This document shows, piece by piece, positions 35,665 through 48,400 of a DNA stretch of 64,000 nt. The notes below the pieces were generated by a model. That model did not search any database. It was not told where the DNA came from and saw only the letters and a program-made list of their open reading frames with translations. The number at the start of each line of letters is the position of its first letter. Within the stretch, counting starts at the first letter, position 1. The translations under genes and the position numbers were made by a program. Source of the DNA: Rhodococcus phenolicus (GTDB lineage Bacteria; Actinomycetota; Actinomycetes; Mycobacteriales; Mycobacteriaceae); assembly GCF_001646785.1 (NCBI RefSeq), contig NZ_LRRH01000034.1, positions 26,700 through 90,699 on the forward strand, read 5' to 3'.

Positions 35665-36078
35665 ATGACCATCACCCTCGTCGACCCCGACAACCTTCCG
35701 GCCGTCGACCTCTACCGCCAGGTCTCGGTCGCCACCGGCTCGCGCCTGATCTTCGTCGCCGGCCAGGTCGCCGTCGACGCCGAGGGCAACACCGTCGGCG
35801 TCGGCGACTTCACCGCCCAGGTCGAGCAGTGCTACCTCAATCTCCACACCGCGCTGGCCGCGGCGGGCGCCTCGTTCGACGACGTCGCCAAGTTGACGGT
35901 CTACATCCCGGATTGGAACCCGGAGAACATGCCACTGTTCGCCGAGGGCATCACCCGGGCCGCAACACGACTCGGCATCGAACCGCCTGCCGCTCCCCTC
36001 ACCGGTATCGGCGTGACCGCCTTGGCGGCCCCCGATCTCCTCGTCGAAGTGGAGGCCACTGCCGTGGTGGACGACTGA
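35665..36078 (+). CDS. RidA-family protein
   Basis: This 137-residue member of the RidA/YjgF family hydrolyses reactive enamine/imine intermediates or related metabolites. It has LIFVAGQVAVDAEGNTVGVGDFTAQVEQCYLNL, FDDVAKLTVYIPDWNPENMP and the C-terminal GVTALAAPDLLVEVEATAVV, where Arg of classic RidA (substrate carboxylate contact) is not obvious, so it may belong to another Rid subgroup. It is divergent from a TetR gene. A strong hairpin follows. Confidence 0.88.
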   Translation: MTITLVDPDNLPAVDLYRQVSVATGSRLIFVAGQVAVDAEGNTVGVGDFTAQVEQCYLNLHTALAAAGASFDDVAKLTVYIPDWNPENMPLFAEGITRAATRLGIEPPAAPLTGIGVTALAAPDLLVEVEATAVVDD

Positions 36079-36106
36079 GCGGCACCCTTCGCAGGCGGTA
36101 TCGGCG

Positions 36107-36133
36107 GCCGCCCACGTCCTGGACGTGGGCGGC
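36107..36133 (+). terminator. Strong hairpin terminator after RidA gene
   Basis: A perfect 12-bp stem GCCGCCCACGTC / GACGTGGGCGGC with a 3-nt loop lies 29 bp after the RidA stop and insulates alkB from upstream transcription. Confidence 0.75.
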
Positions 36134-36179
36134 TGTCCCGTTCGTACGCGGCGACACCTCGATCTCCGACTATGTACAA

Positions 36180-36201
36180 ATGAGACTCATATGTCTAGAC
36201 A
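36180..36201. promoter_or_regulatory. Two palindromes in the alkB promoter region
   Basis: ATGAGACTCAT (36180-36190) and TGTCTAGACA (36192-36201) are adjacent perfect palindromes about 60-80 bp upstream of the alkB start. They are candidate binding sites for the regulator of alkane oxidation, which is not encoded next to this operon. Confidence 0.45.
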
Positions 36202-36263
36202 GTGGATCGGTTCGCGCGTAACGTCCACCGCAGGGTGATTCAGGTCATATCCAGGAGGACAGG

Positions 36264-37490
36264 GTGACGACGCGCGACATCGACCGGACACAGCCGGCAC
36301 CTGCACAGCAGTGGCACGACCGCAAGCGGTATCTGTGGCTGCTCGGATTGGTCCCGCCGACGGCGATCTTCGTCGCGACCGGACTGGTATGGGCGTTCGG
36401 CCGGCTCGGCTGGACCGCGGTGGCACCGGTGTGGTGGTGGATCGGACCGCTGCTCGTCTACGTCCTCCTGCCGATCCTGGACCGCTTCTTCGGCCCGGAC
36501 GGCCAGAACCCGCCCGACGAGGCGATGGAACGTCTCGCCGCGGACCGGTACTACCGGTACTGCACCTACGCCTATATCCCGTTCCAGATCGCCAGCCTCG
36601 TCTTCGCGTGCTACCTGTGGTCGGCCGAGCACCTCGGATGGCTCGGTCTCGACGACGGCCTCGGACTCGTGTCGAAGATCGGCCTGGCCATCAGCATCGG
36701 CGTGATGGGCGGCGTCGGCATCAACACCGCGCACGAACTCGGCCACAAGAAGGAACAACTCGAGCGCAGGCTGTCGAGAATCGCTCTGGCCCAGACCTTC
36801 TACGGCCACTTCTACATCGAGCACAATCGCGGCCATCATGTCCGTGTCTCCACGCCCGAGGATCCGGCCAGTGCCCGTTTCGGTGAATCCTTCTGGACGT
36901 TCCTGCCGCGCAGCGTGTGGGGTGGCGTGAAGTCCTCGTGGCAACTCGAGAAGGCACGTCTGGAACGACTCGGCAAGGGCCCGTGGACATTCCACAACGA
37001 CGTACTGTCAGCGTGGCTGATGTCGGTGGCTCTGTTCGTCGTGCTCGTCGTCGTGTTCGGTCCGGTGGTGTTGCCGTTCCTGATCATCCAGGCCGTGTAC
37101 GGCTTCTCACTGCTGGAATCGGTGAACTACCTCGAGCACTACGGATTGCTGCGCCGCCGCACCGAATCCGGTCGCTACGAGCGCTGCACGCCGGAGCACA
37201 GCTGGAACTCCGACCACATCGTCACCAACATCTTCCTGTACCACCTGCAGCGTCACAGCGACCACCACGCGAATCCGACCCGCCGCTACCAGACGCTGCG
37301 CAGCATGGACGGCGCCCCGAATCTGCCCAGCGGCTACGCGAGCATGATCGGGCTCACGTACTTCCCCCCGCTGTGGCGCAAGGTGATGGACCATCGGGTT
37401 CTCGACCACTACGACGGCGATCTGTCCCGCGTGAACATCCAGCCGGGCAAACGCGAGAAGGTTCTCGCCCGATACGGCGAGGCACGCTGA
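36264..37490 (+). CDS. alkB: Alkane 1-monooxygenase
   Basis: This 408-residue integral-membrane diiron hydroxylase oxidises medium-chain n-alkanes at the terminal carbon, using electrons from rubredoxin. All histidine boxes are present: NTAHELGHKK (about 155), EHNRGHHVRVSTPEDPASAR (about 190) and LQRHSDHHANPTRRYQTL (about 330). The AlkB signature NYLEHYGLLRR lies at about 287-297. About six membrane helices alternate with these boxes. GTG 36264 has AGGAGG 5 nt upstream. The next gene starts inside the stop (TGATG). Confidence 0.97.
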   Translation: MTTRDIDRTQPAPAQQWHDRKRYLWLLGLVPPTAIFVATGLVWAFGRLGWTAVAPVWWWIGPLLVYVLLPILDRFFGPDGQNPPDEAMERLAADRYYRYCTYAYIPFQIASLVFACYLWSAEHLGWLGLDDGLGLVSKIGLAISIGVMGGVGINTAHELGHKKEQLERRLSRIALAQTFYGHFYIEHNRGHHVRVSTPEDPASARFGESFWTFLPRSVWGGVKSSWQLEKARLERLGKGPWTFHNDVLSAWLMSVALFVVLVVVFGPVVLPFLIIQAVYGFSLLESVNYLEHYGLLRRRTESGRYERCTPEHSWNSDHIVTNIFLYHLQRHSDHHANPTRRYQTLRSMDGAPNLPSGYASMIGLTYFPPLWRKVMDHRVLDHYDGDLSRVNIQPGKREKVLARYGEAR

Positions 37491-37657
37491 TGGCCGCGTA
37501 CGAATGCCCGGTGTGCACTTACGTCTACGACGAGACCACCGGCGCACCCCACGAAGGATTCCCGGCCGGCACCGCATGGGCATCGGTCCCCGACGACTGG
37601 TGCTGCCCCGACTGCGGTGTCCGCGAAAAGATCGACTTCGAGCCGAGAGGCGTCTGA
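37490..37657 (+). CDS. rubA1: Rubredoxin (AlkG1-type)
   Basis: This 55-residue rubredoxin has iron-binding CPVCTYVYD and [13 protein letters not shown] motifs. The second knuckle is preceded by Trp-Cys, and the extra cysteine in CCPDC is typical of AlkG1-type rubredoxins that cannot reduce AlkB. ATG 37490 shares its A with the alkB stop codon. It lies between alkB and a second rubredoxin, the standard actinobacterial order. Confidence 0.95.
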   Translation: MAAYECPVCTYVYDETTGAPHEGFPAGTAWASVPDDWCCPDCGVREKIDFEPRGV

Positions 37658-37658
37658 C

Positions 37659-37844
37659 ATGTCCACCGATTACCGGCTCTTCCGCTGTCTCGTCTGCGGT
37701 TTCGAGTACGACGAGGCAGCCGGCTGGCCCGACGAAGGTATCGAACCGGGCACCCGCTGGGAGGACATTCCGGACGACTGGTCGTGCCCGGACTGCGGGG
37801 CGGCCAAGGCGGACTTCGAGATGATCGAGATCGTTCGGCGCTAG
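37659..37844 (+). CDS. rubA2: Rubredoxin (AlkG2-type)
   Basis: This 61-residue rubredoxin has [19 protein letters not shown] and [18 protein letters not shown], matching the AlkG2 type that carries electrons from rubredoxin reductase to AlkB. It starts 1 bp after the rubA1 stop. Rhodococcal alk operons often continue with rubB and a TetR gene; here the next gene is a carboxylesterase on the opposite strand, so the reductase must come from elsewhere. Confidence 0.95.
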   Translation: MSTDYRLFRCLVCGFEYDEAAGWPDEGIEPGTRWEDIPDDWSCPDCGAAKADFEMIEIVRR

Positions 37845-37850
37845 CCGGGA

Positions 37851-39392
<1,542 letters not shown>

Positions 39393-39475
39393 GTGACCTC
39401 CCGTTCCCGAACTGTCGCCAAGGTACCAACAATCTGCACAGGCGATGCAGAGTCCGGACCGCGACCGCCGGTTCC

Positions 39476-42400
39476 CTAGCCGCCGGCCCCGTCCACCACC
39501 GCATCCGCCGCAACCTGTTCCCCGGTCGTCGCCACGACTCCGTCCGCGAGCGGTTCGAGGAAGCCGATGTGCGCGAAGTAGCTCACGTACCAGGCCAGCA
39601 CCTCGTCGTCGACCACCGGGCATTCGATGCCGGTGTCCGCGAGCGCGCGGCGCGCGTTGGTGTCGTCGAAGTCCTCTGCCTCGGACAGTCCCTGCGCGAA
39701 CTCCCCCGCGACCAGCATCGCCCGGGTGAGCCGATCGTCGCCCTGCTCGGACAGCGTCTGCGAGGTCTCGACGAGAGCGGTCGCGAACACCTCGTCGGAC
39801 ACGGGACGCAGCGTGAACCCGTGCGCCCGCAGCCGCGCGACGAGATCGTCCGCGGCGACGCGACGCCGGTTGACGAGGTGGAAGTTCCCGCCGATCGTCG
39901 AGGGCTCGAGGGCGAGCGCGACCAGCGCCCCCGCGACGTACGTGACGGGGACGAGCGCGACCGAACCGACCGCCGACTCCGGCACCATCCGCAGCGCCAC
40001 CATCGCCCGGACGACGTTCCAGAACGCGTCGTCGGTCCCGGCTGCGCCGGACACGGTGTCGCCGCTGATCAGTCCCGGCCGATAGATCGAGACCGGGATA
40101 CCACGACGCCGCGCGACGGCGACGAGTTCCTCGGCGACCCACTTGCTGCGCACGTACCCCGAGTCCATCACCCGCTCGGTGGCCAGCCGCTCGTCCTCGC
40201 CCACGAGCCGCGGTGTTCCGTCCTCGGACACGGGCAGGGCCGTGTCGGTGAGCACCGAGCCGGTGGAGACGAAATGGACGGGCTTGACCGTTGCGGTGAC
40301 CGCGAGCCGGAGCACCTCCTCGGTGCCGGACACGTTGGCCGCACGCATCCTGCTGTACGGCTCGATGTGGTTGACGCGGGCGCCGTTGTGCACGATGACG
40401 TCCACACCGCGCGCGAGATCGTCGAACTCCGTCTCGGACAGTCCGAAGCGCGGCTGTGCCAGGTCACCCGGCACCACCACGATCCGTCCGCGGTAGTACT
40501 CGCGCCACAATCCGAAGGCCCGCAGACCCGCCTCGATCCGGTCCAGTCCCTCCGCCTCGGAGTTCGTCCGCACCAGGCACCACACCCGCATGCCGCTGTG
40601 CGAGAGCAGATCCCGCAACAGGTACCGGCCGAGGAAGCCGGTGGCTCCGGTGAGCAGCACGCGCCGGCCGTCCGGCCGGGCCGCCGGGATCCCGTCCGGG
40701 ACGATGTCCGCGGCAAGGTCGAGGTCGCCCTCCCACTCGGCGGCGGGCGAAGCGTCCGGTGCTCCGGCCTCGATCAGCCCGGCCAGCCGGTAGACCGGCG
40801 CGTGCTCGAACAACTGCGGGACCGTGACCTCCACACCGAAACGATCGGCGACGGCGGAGGCCAGCGACAGGATCAGCAGCGAGTGCCCGCCGAGATCGAA
40901 GAAGTCGTCGTCCGCGCCGACCCGGTCGACGCCGAGCAGGCGCGCGTAGATCTCGGCGACGCCCTGCTCGTACCGGGTCGACGGGGCACGGAACGCCCGC
41001 GAGACAACCGACGGCGCCGGCAGTGCCCGCCGGTCCAGCTTGCCGGACGGGGTGAGCGGCAGCGAGTCGAGCACCACCATCGCCGAGGGCACCATGTGCG
41101 CGGGCAGCCGGGACGCAGCGGCTCGCAGCAGTTCCTGCTCGTCGAGGTCGCGTCCGACCGTGGGCACGACGTAGGAGACGAGCCGCGGGGCGGTGTTCCG
41201 CCCCACCGTCACGGCCGCGGCGACCGCGTCGTCGGCCAGGAGCACCGCGTCGATCTCGCCGAGTTCGATGCGCAGTCCGTGGATCTTGACCTGGAAATCG
41301 GAGCGTCCGTGATAGACGAGTTCGCCGGTGGCGGTACGGCTCGCCACGTCGCCGGTGCGGTACATGCGCTCGCCCCACCCGCCGTGGGGATCGGCGACGA
41401 AACGATCCGCGGTGAGCGCGGACCGACGGTGATAGCCGCGGGCCAGGGCGTCACCCACCAGATACAGCTCTCCGGGTACGCCGACCGGAGCGGGCCGCAG
41501 CCGCGAATCGAGCACCAGGTGACCTGCTCCGCGCACGGGATGACCGAGAGCGATCGGCGCGTCCGGCGACAGCGGGCCGGCGGTGTGCGTCATGATCGTC
41601 GCTTCGGTGGGTCCGTACGCGTTGAACACGGCACGGCCACCGGCCGACCATCGGCCGACCACGTCGCCGGTCACCGCCTCGCCGCCGGTGACGAGGACGC
41701 GACAGTCGTCGAGGCCGTCCGGGTCGACGGTCGCGGCAACGGACGGGGTGAGGAACGCGTGGGTGACGGCCCGGTCCCGCATCAGCCCGGCGAGCGCGGC
41801 GCCGCCGTACTCGTGCGCCGACGCGACGACGACGGTCGCGCCGGCCGAGAGCGCGAAGACCTGTTCGAGGACGGACGCGTCGAAGCTCGGGGAGGCGACG
41901 TGCAGCACGCGGGACCGCGTGTCGATCCGGTACCTCTCCCGCACCTCCACACACAGGTTGTACAGGCCCGTGTGTGTGACGGTCACGCCCTTCGGCGTGC
42001 CGGTCGAGCCGGAGGTGTAGATCACGTATGCGACGTCACCGGGATGCACCGGCGGGAATTCATCCCGAGCGGAGTCGGAATACGGTGCGGCGGCGAATGT
42101 CTCGACGCCCTCCTCGTCGAGTGCGAGCCACCGGGGGCCGGCGGGCAACGCGGGACGATGCCCGGTCAGCGTAAGCCCCACGCGGGCACCGGAATCCGCG
42201 ACGACGTACGCGAGCCGGTCCGCAGGATGGTCCACGTCGACGGGAACGAACCCGGCACCGCAGCGCGCGACCGCCCACATCGCGAGGATCGATTCGGCCG
42301 ACCTGGGGACGGCGACGAGCACGAGATCGCCTCGGCCGACCCCGCTTTCGCGCAGCACCCGGGCCCACCGGCGCGCCGCGGCGTCGAGGGCTCCGTAGGT

Positions 42401-45400
42401 CAGTGCGGTGTCGCCGCTCACCACCGCGACCGCGGTGGGATCGGAGGCGGCCGCGTCGAGCAGGTCGGGCAGTGCCTGCGGCCGCAGGCCGACCCGGCGG
42501 CCCGACGCGAGCACCCCGGCCCGCTCGTCGGGCGACAGGATCTCGACGTCGCCGACCGCCGTGCCGGGCGCTGCGGTGACGGCGTCGAGGATCCGTACCA
42601 GACGCTCGGCCAGAACCTCGACGGTCGCGGCGTCGAACAGGTCGGTGGCGTAGCCGATCACCAGCGACAGCGCCCCCGGCCCGTCGCTTCCGTCGGTGGT
42701 CTCACCGATCGCGAACTGCAGATCGAACTTCGACAGGTGCGTCTCGACCGGCAGTTCCGCGACGGTCAGTTCCGGCAGCGCGAGTTCCTGCCGCGCGAAG
42801 TTCTGGTAGGCCAGCGCGACCTGGAACAGCGGATGCCGTCCCGGCGACCGCTCGGGATCGAGAACCTCGACGAGCCGCTCGAACGGCACCTCGGAGTTCG
42901 CGTGCGCGCCGAGGTCGATGTCCCGGACCCGGGAGAGGAACGCGCCGAACGACTCGGCGGGGTCGACCTCGGTGCGGAGCACGACCGTGTTGACGAACAT
43001 GCCGACGAGATCGTCGAGCACCCGGTGGCCGCGGCCGGCCAGCGGGCTGCCGACGGCGATGTCGGTGGACCCGGACAGTCGCGCCAGCAGCAATGCCAGC
43101 GCGGCATGCACCACCATGAACGGTGTGGCACCGGAACGTTCGGCCGTCGCGTCGATCGCGGCGCGGGTCGCGGCCGGGATCGTCGCGTGGATCTGCCCGC
43201 CGCGACCGGATCCGGTCGCGGGCCTGCGACGGTCACTCGGCAGGTCGAGTTGTGCAGGCAGTCCGGCGAGCCGCTCCTGCCAGTAGGCCAGTTTCCGGCT
43301 GTGGCTCGATTCCGGATCGGTTTCGTCGCCGAGGATCTCACGCTGCCACAGCGCATAGTCCGCGTACTGCACGGGCAGCGGTTCCCAGTCGGGCGCCTCC
43401 CCGGCGACCCGGGCGGTGTAGGCGGTCGCGAGGTCCCGGATCAGCGGGGCCACCGAGAACCCGTCCGCGGCGATGTGGTGGACGACCACCGCGAGCACGT
43501 ACTCGTCGCCTCCGGTGTGCAGGAGCCGTGCGCGGACGGGAATCTCGGCGGTGACGTCGAATCCGGCGGCGACGAGGGCTGCCAGCTCCCCGTCGAGACG
43601 GTCGGCGGGGAGCTCGAGGACCGGCAGCTGCGGCTGTGCCTGCTCCCCGGTCAGCACGACCTGGTGGCCGGTGCCGTCCGATTCGGGATAGACGGTGCGC
43701 AGCACCTCGTGCCGGGCCACGACATCACCGAACGCCTCGCGCAGGGCGTCGACGTGCAGGTTCCCGGACAGCCGGACGACCAGCGGGATGTTGTGCAGGC
43801 CCGAACCGGTGTCGAACCGGTTGAGGAACCACATCCGGGACTGGGACCAGGACAGCGGGAGCCGCTCCGGCCGGGGCCCGGCAACCGGTCCCCCGACGGC
43901 ACCTGCGGACTCGGAATCCTCGATCAGCGAGGCGAACTCGGCGACGGTGCGGGTGTCGAACAAGGACCGCACCGTCACTTCCGCGCTCAGCGCGTCGGAG
44001 AGTCGCGCCGCGACCTGGGTGGCCGACAGCGAGTTCCCGCCGAGCGCGAAGAAATCGTCCTGCGCTCCGACCGCTTCGACACCGAGAACGGCGGCGAACA
44101 CGTCCGCGACGAGCTTCTCCACCTCGGTGGCGGGCGACACGAACTCGCGGGCCGCGAAAACCGGGGCGGGCAGGGCCGCGCGGTCGAGCTTGCCGGACGA
44201 GGTGACCGGGAAACCGTCCACGACCACGATCGTCTCCGGCACCAGGTGGGCGGGCAGGACACGGACGAGCGCGCTGCGCAGCGCTTCGGGGTCCACACCG
44301 GCCGCGACCTCGGCCGGTGCCGGGACGACGTACGCGACGAGCCGGTCGCCGGTGGCGGCGGAATGCACCGTCGCGATCGCCTGCGCCACCTCCGACCGGT
44401 TCAGCAGCGCCGACTCGATGTCGCCGAGCTCGATGCGCACCCCTCGGATCTTCACCTGGGAGTCGGTGCGGCCCAGGTACAGCAGGTGTCCCTCGGCGGT
44501 CCACCGCACGACGTCGCCGGTGCGGTACAGACGTGTCCCGGGCGGCCCGAACCGGTCCGCGACGAACCGTTCGGCCGTCAGGTCCGGCCGGCCGTGGTAC
44601 CCGCGGGCCTCCTGCACACCGGACAGGTACAGCTCACCCGGAACCCCCACGGGAACCGGGTGCATGCGCGAGTCCAGTACCACCGCCCGGGTGTTCCACA
44701 CCGGGCGTCCCATCGGCACCGGACGCGACGCCGGATACGGCATCGGCGGCACCAGGGCCGAGGTCGCGTGCACCGTGAACTCGGTGGGCCCGTACAGATT
44801 GTGGACCGCAGCGCGCGACACCGCCCGGAACGCACCGACGGTGGCCGCGGGCAGCGCCTCACCCGCCACGGCGACCGCACGCAGCGTCCGCAACGCCGCC
44901 GGGTCGGGCACGGTCGTCGCGAACACCGACAGCATCGACGGCACGAACGAGGTCAGGGTGATCGCGCGGCGGGCGATGATGTCGGCCAGTTGCCGCGGGT
45001 CGCGGTGCGCGTCCGGCGGGGCCACCACCATCCGGGCACCGGATGCCAAGGGCGCGAACATCTCCCACACCGACACGTCGAACGTCGCGGGGGTCTTCCA
45101 CAGGACGGTATCGGCGACGCTGATCCGGAGCAGATCCGCGATCCACAGCAGCTGGTTGACCACCGCCCGATGCGGCACGGCGACGCCCTTCGGTTCGCCG
45201 GTCGACCCGGACGTGAACAACACGTATGCCGTGTTGTCGGGACGCAGCGGCGCGAGCCGTTCCGCGTCGTGGAGCGGTCCGTCGCCGACGTCGGGGACGT
45301 CGCCGATCCGCAACACGGGCACCGCGGGGTCCCCGTCGTGCCAGTCGACACCGGATCCGACGAGCACCGCCACAGGACGTGCCGCGGCGAGCACTCGCTC

Positions 45401-48400
45401 GGTGCGTGCGGCGGGCTGATCGGGATCGACCGGGACGTACGCGCCACCGGCGTGCAGAACCGCGTGGGCCGCCACCAGCAGCTCGGTCGAGCGCGGTGCG
45501 ACGATCGCGACGGTGCGCTCGGGGCCGACCCCGGCGGCGACGAGCCGGCGTGCCGTCCGGTGCACCCGTGCGGCGAAGTCCGCGTAGGTCAGGACGCCGT
45601 CGTCGTCGATGACGGCCTGCAGGTGCGGGGTGCGTGCGGCCTGCGCATCGAGCAGCCGCGGCACGGTGGCCGGCGGCACCGGCCGATCCGTCGAGTTCCA
45701 CCGCCCGAGCACGGTGCCCAGCTCGGCCCGATCCAGCAGCCGGTGGTCTCCGACGGCACGATCGGGTGCGGCGGTGGCCTCGGCGAGGATCCGCACGAGA
45801 CGCCGCACGAACACCGCGACCGTGCCTGCGTCGAACAGGTCCGTCGCGTAGGCGACCTCACCGTGGATGCCGCCCGGCTCGCGGTCATCGCCGAAACGCT
45901 CGGCGAGGGTGACCTGGAGATCGAACTTCGCCCGGCGCGTCGGGACGTCGACGGCGGCGACGGTCAGCGACGGAAGTTCGAGTTCCGTCACCCCGAGGTT
46001 CTGGAATGCGAGCATCACCTGGAAGAGCGGGTGGTAGGCCTGCGACCGCGCCGGCGCGAGGTCCTCGACGATGCAGTCGAACGGCACGTCCTGGTGACCG
46101 AACGCCCCGAGGTCGATGTCGCGGACCCGGGCCAGCAGCTGCGTGAACGACTCCGACGCGTCGATCGGGGTGCGCAGCACGAGCGTGTTGACGAACATGC
46201 CGACGAGTTCGTCGAGGCCCGCGTCGCCGCGCCCGGCGGAGGGGGTACCGACCGCCACGTCGGAGGTTCCGGACAGTCGCGCGAGAAGCACCGCGAGCGC
46301 CGCGTGCACCACCATGAACTCGGTGGTGCCGGTCGCGCGGGCCAGTTCGGTCACCGCCCGGTGGATGTCCTCCGGGATCTCCACGGGGACCGCGGCGCCG
46401 GCCTGCGACGCCACCGCCGGACGCGGCCGATCCGTGGGCAGCTCGAGCCGGTCCTGCAGTCCCGCGAGTTCCTCGCGCCAGTAACCCAGCTGCCGCGCGA
46501 TGAGCGAATCGGGCTCGTCGGCGTCACCGAGCCGATCCCGCTGCCACAGTGCGTAATCCGCGTACTGCACCGGAAGTGGGAGGCGTTCGGGGGCGATTCC
46601 CTCCGTCCGTGCGCCGTAGGCGCGCATCAGGTCGCGGGTGAGCGGCCCCGCCGAGAATCCGTCCCCGGCGATGTGGTGGACGACGACGACGAGGACGTGC
46701 TCGTCGTCCGCCACCCGCAGCAGGTGGATGCGCACCGGGGCGGCCTCGGCGATGTCGAATCCCTCCGACACCAGCGCGTCGATCCGGGCCGGGACCTCGT
46801 CCGGCCCGACCGTCTCGATCGGGACGGCCCGCTGGGCGCCGCCGATCGGAAGCACCAGCTGGGTGCCGGCGCCGTCCACCTCCGGGTAGGCGGTGCGCAG
46901 CACCTCGTGCCGCTCCACGAGATCGCCGACGGCCTGCTGCAACGCGTCGACGTCGAGGTCGCCGGTGAGACGGACCGCGAGCGGGATGTTGTAGAGGGCG
47001 GAGCCGGGGTCGAGGCGGTCGAGGACCCACAGCCGGGTCTGCGCCGGCGCCAGTGGAACCGGATACGGTCGCGGGGTGGCGACCAGGGCTCCGCCGGCCG
47101 GGTCGTCGCCGGTCGTCCGGTCCACCAGCCGCGCGACGCCGCTGACCGTCGGGGCGTCGAAGAAGTCCTGGACGGACAGCGGCCGCCCGAGCCGCGCCGA
47201 GATGCGGGAGGCCGCGCGGACCGCGCCGAGCGAATTGCCGCCGAGCGCGAAGAAGTCGTCGTCACCGCCGACCCGGTCCCGGCCCAGCATCTCCGCGAAC
47301 ACCGCGGCCACCACCGTTTCGGTGGGCGTCTCGGGCAGGCGGTCGTCGTCGGCCGGCACCGGCGCCGCGGGCGCAGGCAGCGCCGCGCGGTCGAGCTTGC
47401 CGCTCGTGGTCAGCGGGAACTCGTCGAGCACGCAGTACGCGGTGGGAACCATGTAGTCCGGCAGGGACGCGGAGAGCGCGGCGACGAGAGCGTCCTCGTC
47501 CCACGAGGCGGCCGGGTGCAGCCGCACGTACGCGACGAGCCGATCGCCCAGTGTGTCGTCGCCGTGCACGCGCACGGCGGCCTGTGCGATGCCGTCCTGC
47601 CGGGTGAGGGTCTCCTCGATCTCGCCGAGCTCGATGCGCAGCCCGCGGATCTTGACCTGGAAGTCGCTGCGTCCCAGGTATTCCAGCTCGCCGCCGCGCG
47701 AACGCACCACGAGGTCGCCGGTCCGGTACATGCGCTCACCGGGAGCTCCGTACGGGTTGGCGACGAATCGTTCGGCGGTCAGTTCCGGCCGGGCGACGTA
47801 CCCGCGGGCCAGCTGCGTCCCGGCGAGGTACAGCTCGCCCTGCGCACCGGCCGGCACCCAGTTCAGTGCGCTGTCGAGGATCAGCAGATCGGTGTCGGCG
47901 ATGGGGGCACCGATCGGCACCGAGTCGACGTCGGCGTCGGTGACCTCGTGGTGGGTCACGTCGACGGCCGCCTCCGTGGGGCCGTACAGGTTGTGGACCG
48001 CCACCGCGGGCAGCAACTCCCGGACCAGCACGGCGATGCGCGCCGGCAGCGCTTCGCCGGACGCGAACAGGTACCGGAGCGAGGTGAGCGAATCGAGTTC
48101 GGCTTCGGTGACGAACACCGCGAGCATCGACGGCACGAAATGTGCGACGGTGACACCGCGATCGCGCATGAGGTCCGCGAGGTAGCGCGGGTCCCGGTGC
48201 CCCTCGGGCGCGGCGACGAGGAGCCGCGCCCCGGTCTGCAACGGCCAGAACAACTCCCACACGGACACGTCGAACGTGACGGGGGTCTTGTGCAGCACCA
48301 CGTCGGCGGAGTCGAGCCGGTACCGATCCTGCCGCCAGCGCAGGTTCGCGACGATCGCCTCGTGGCTGACGGCGACACCCTTCGGGCGTCCGGTGGATCC

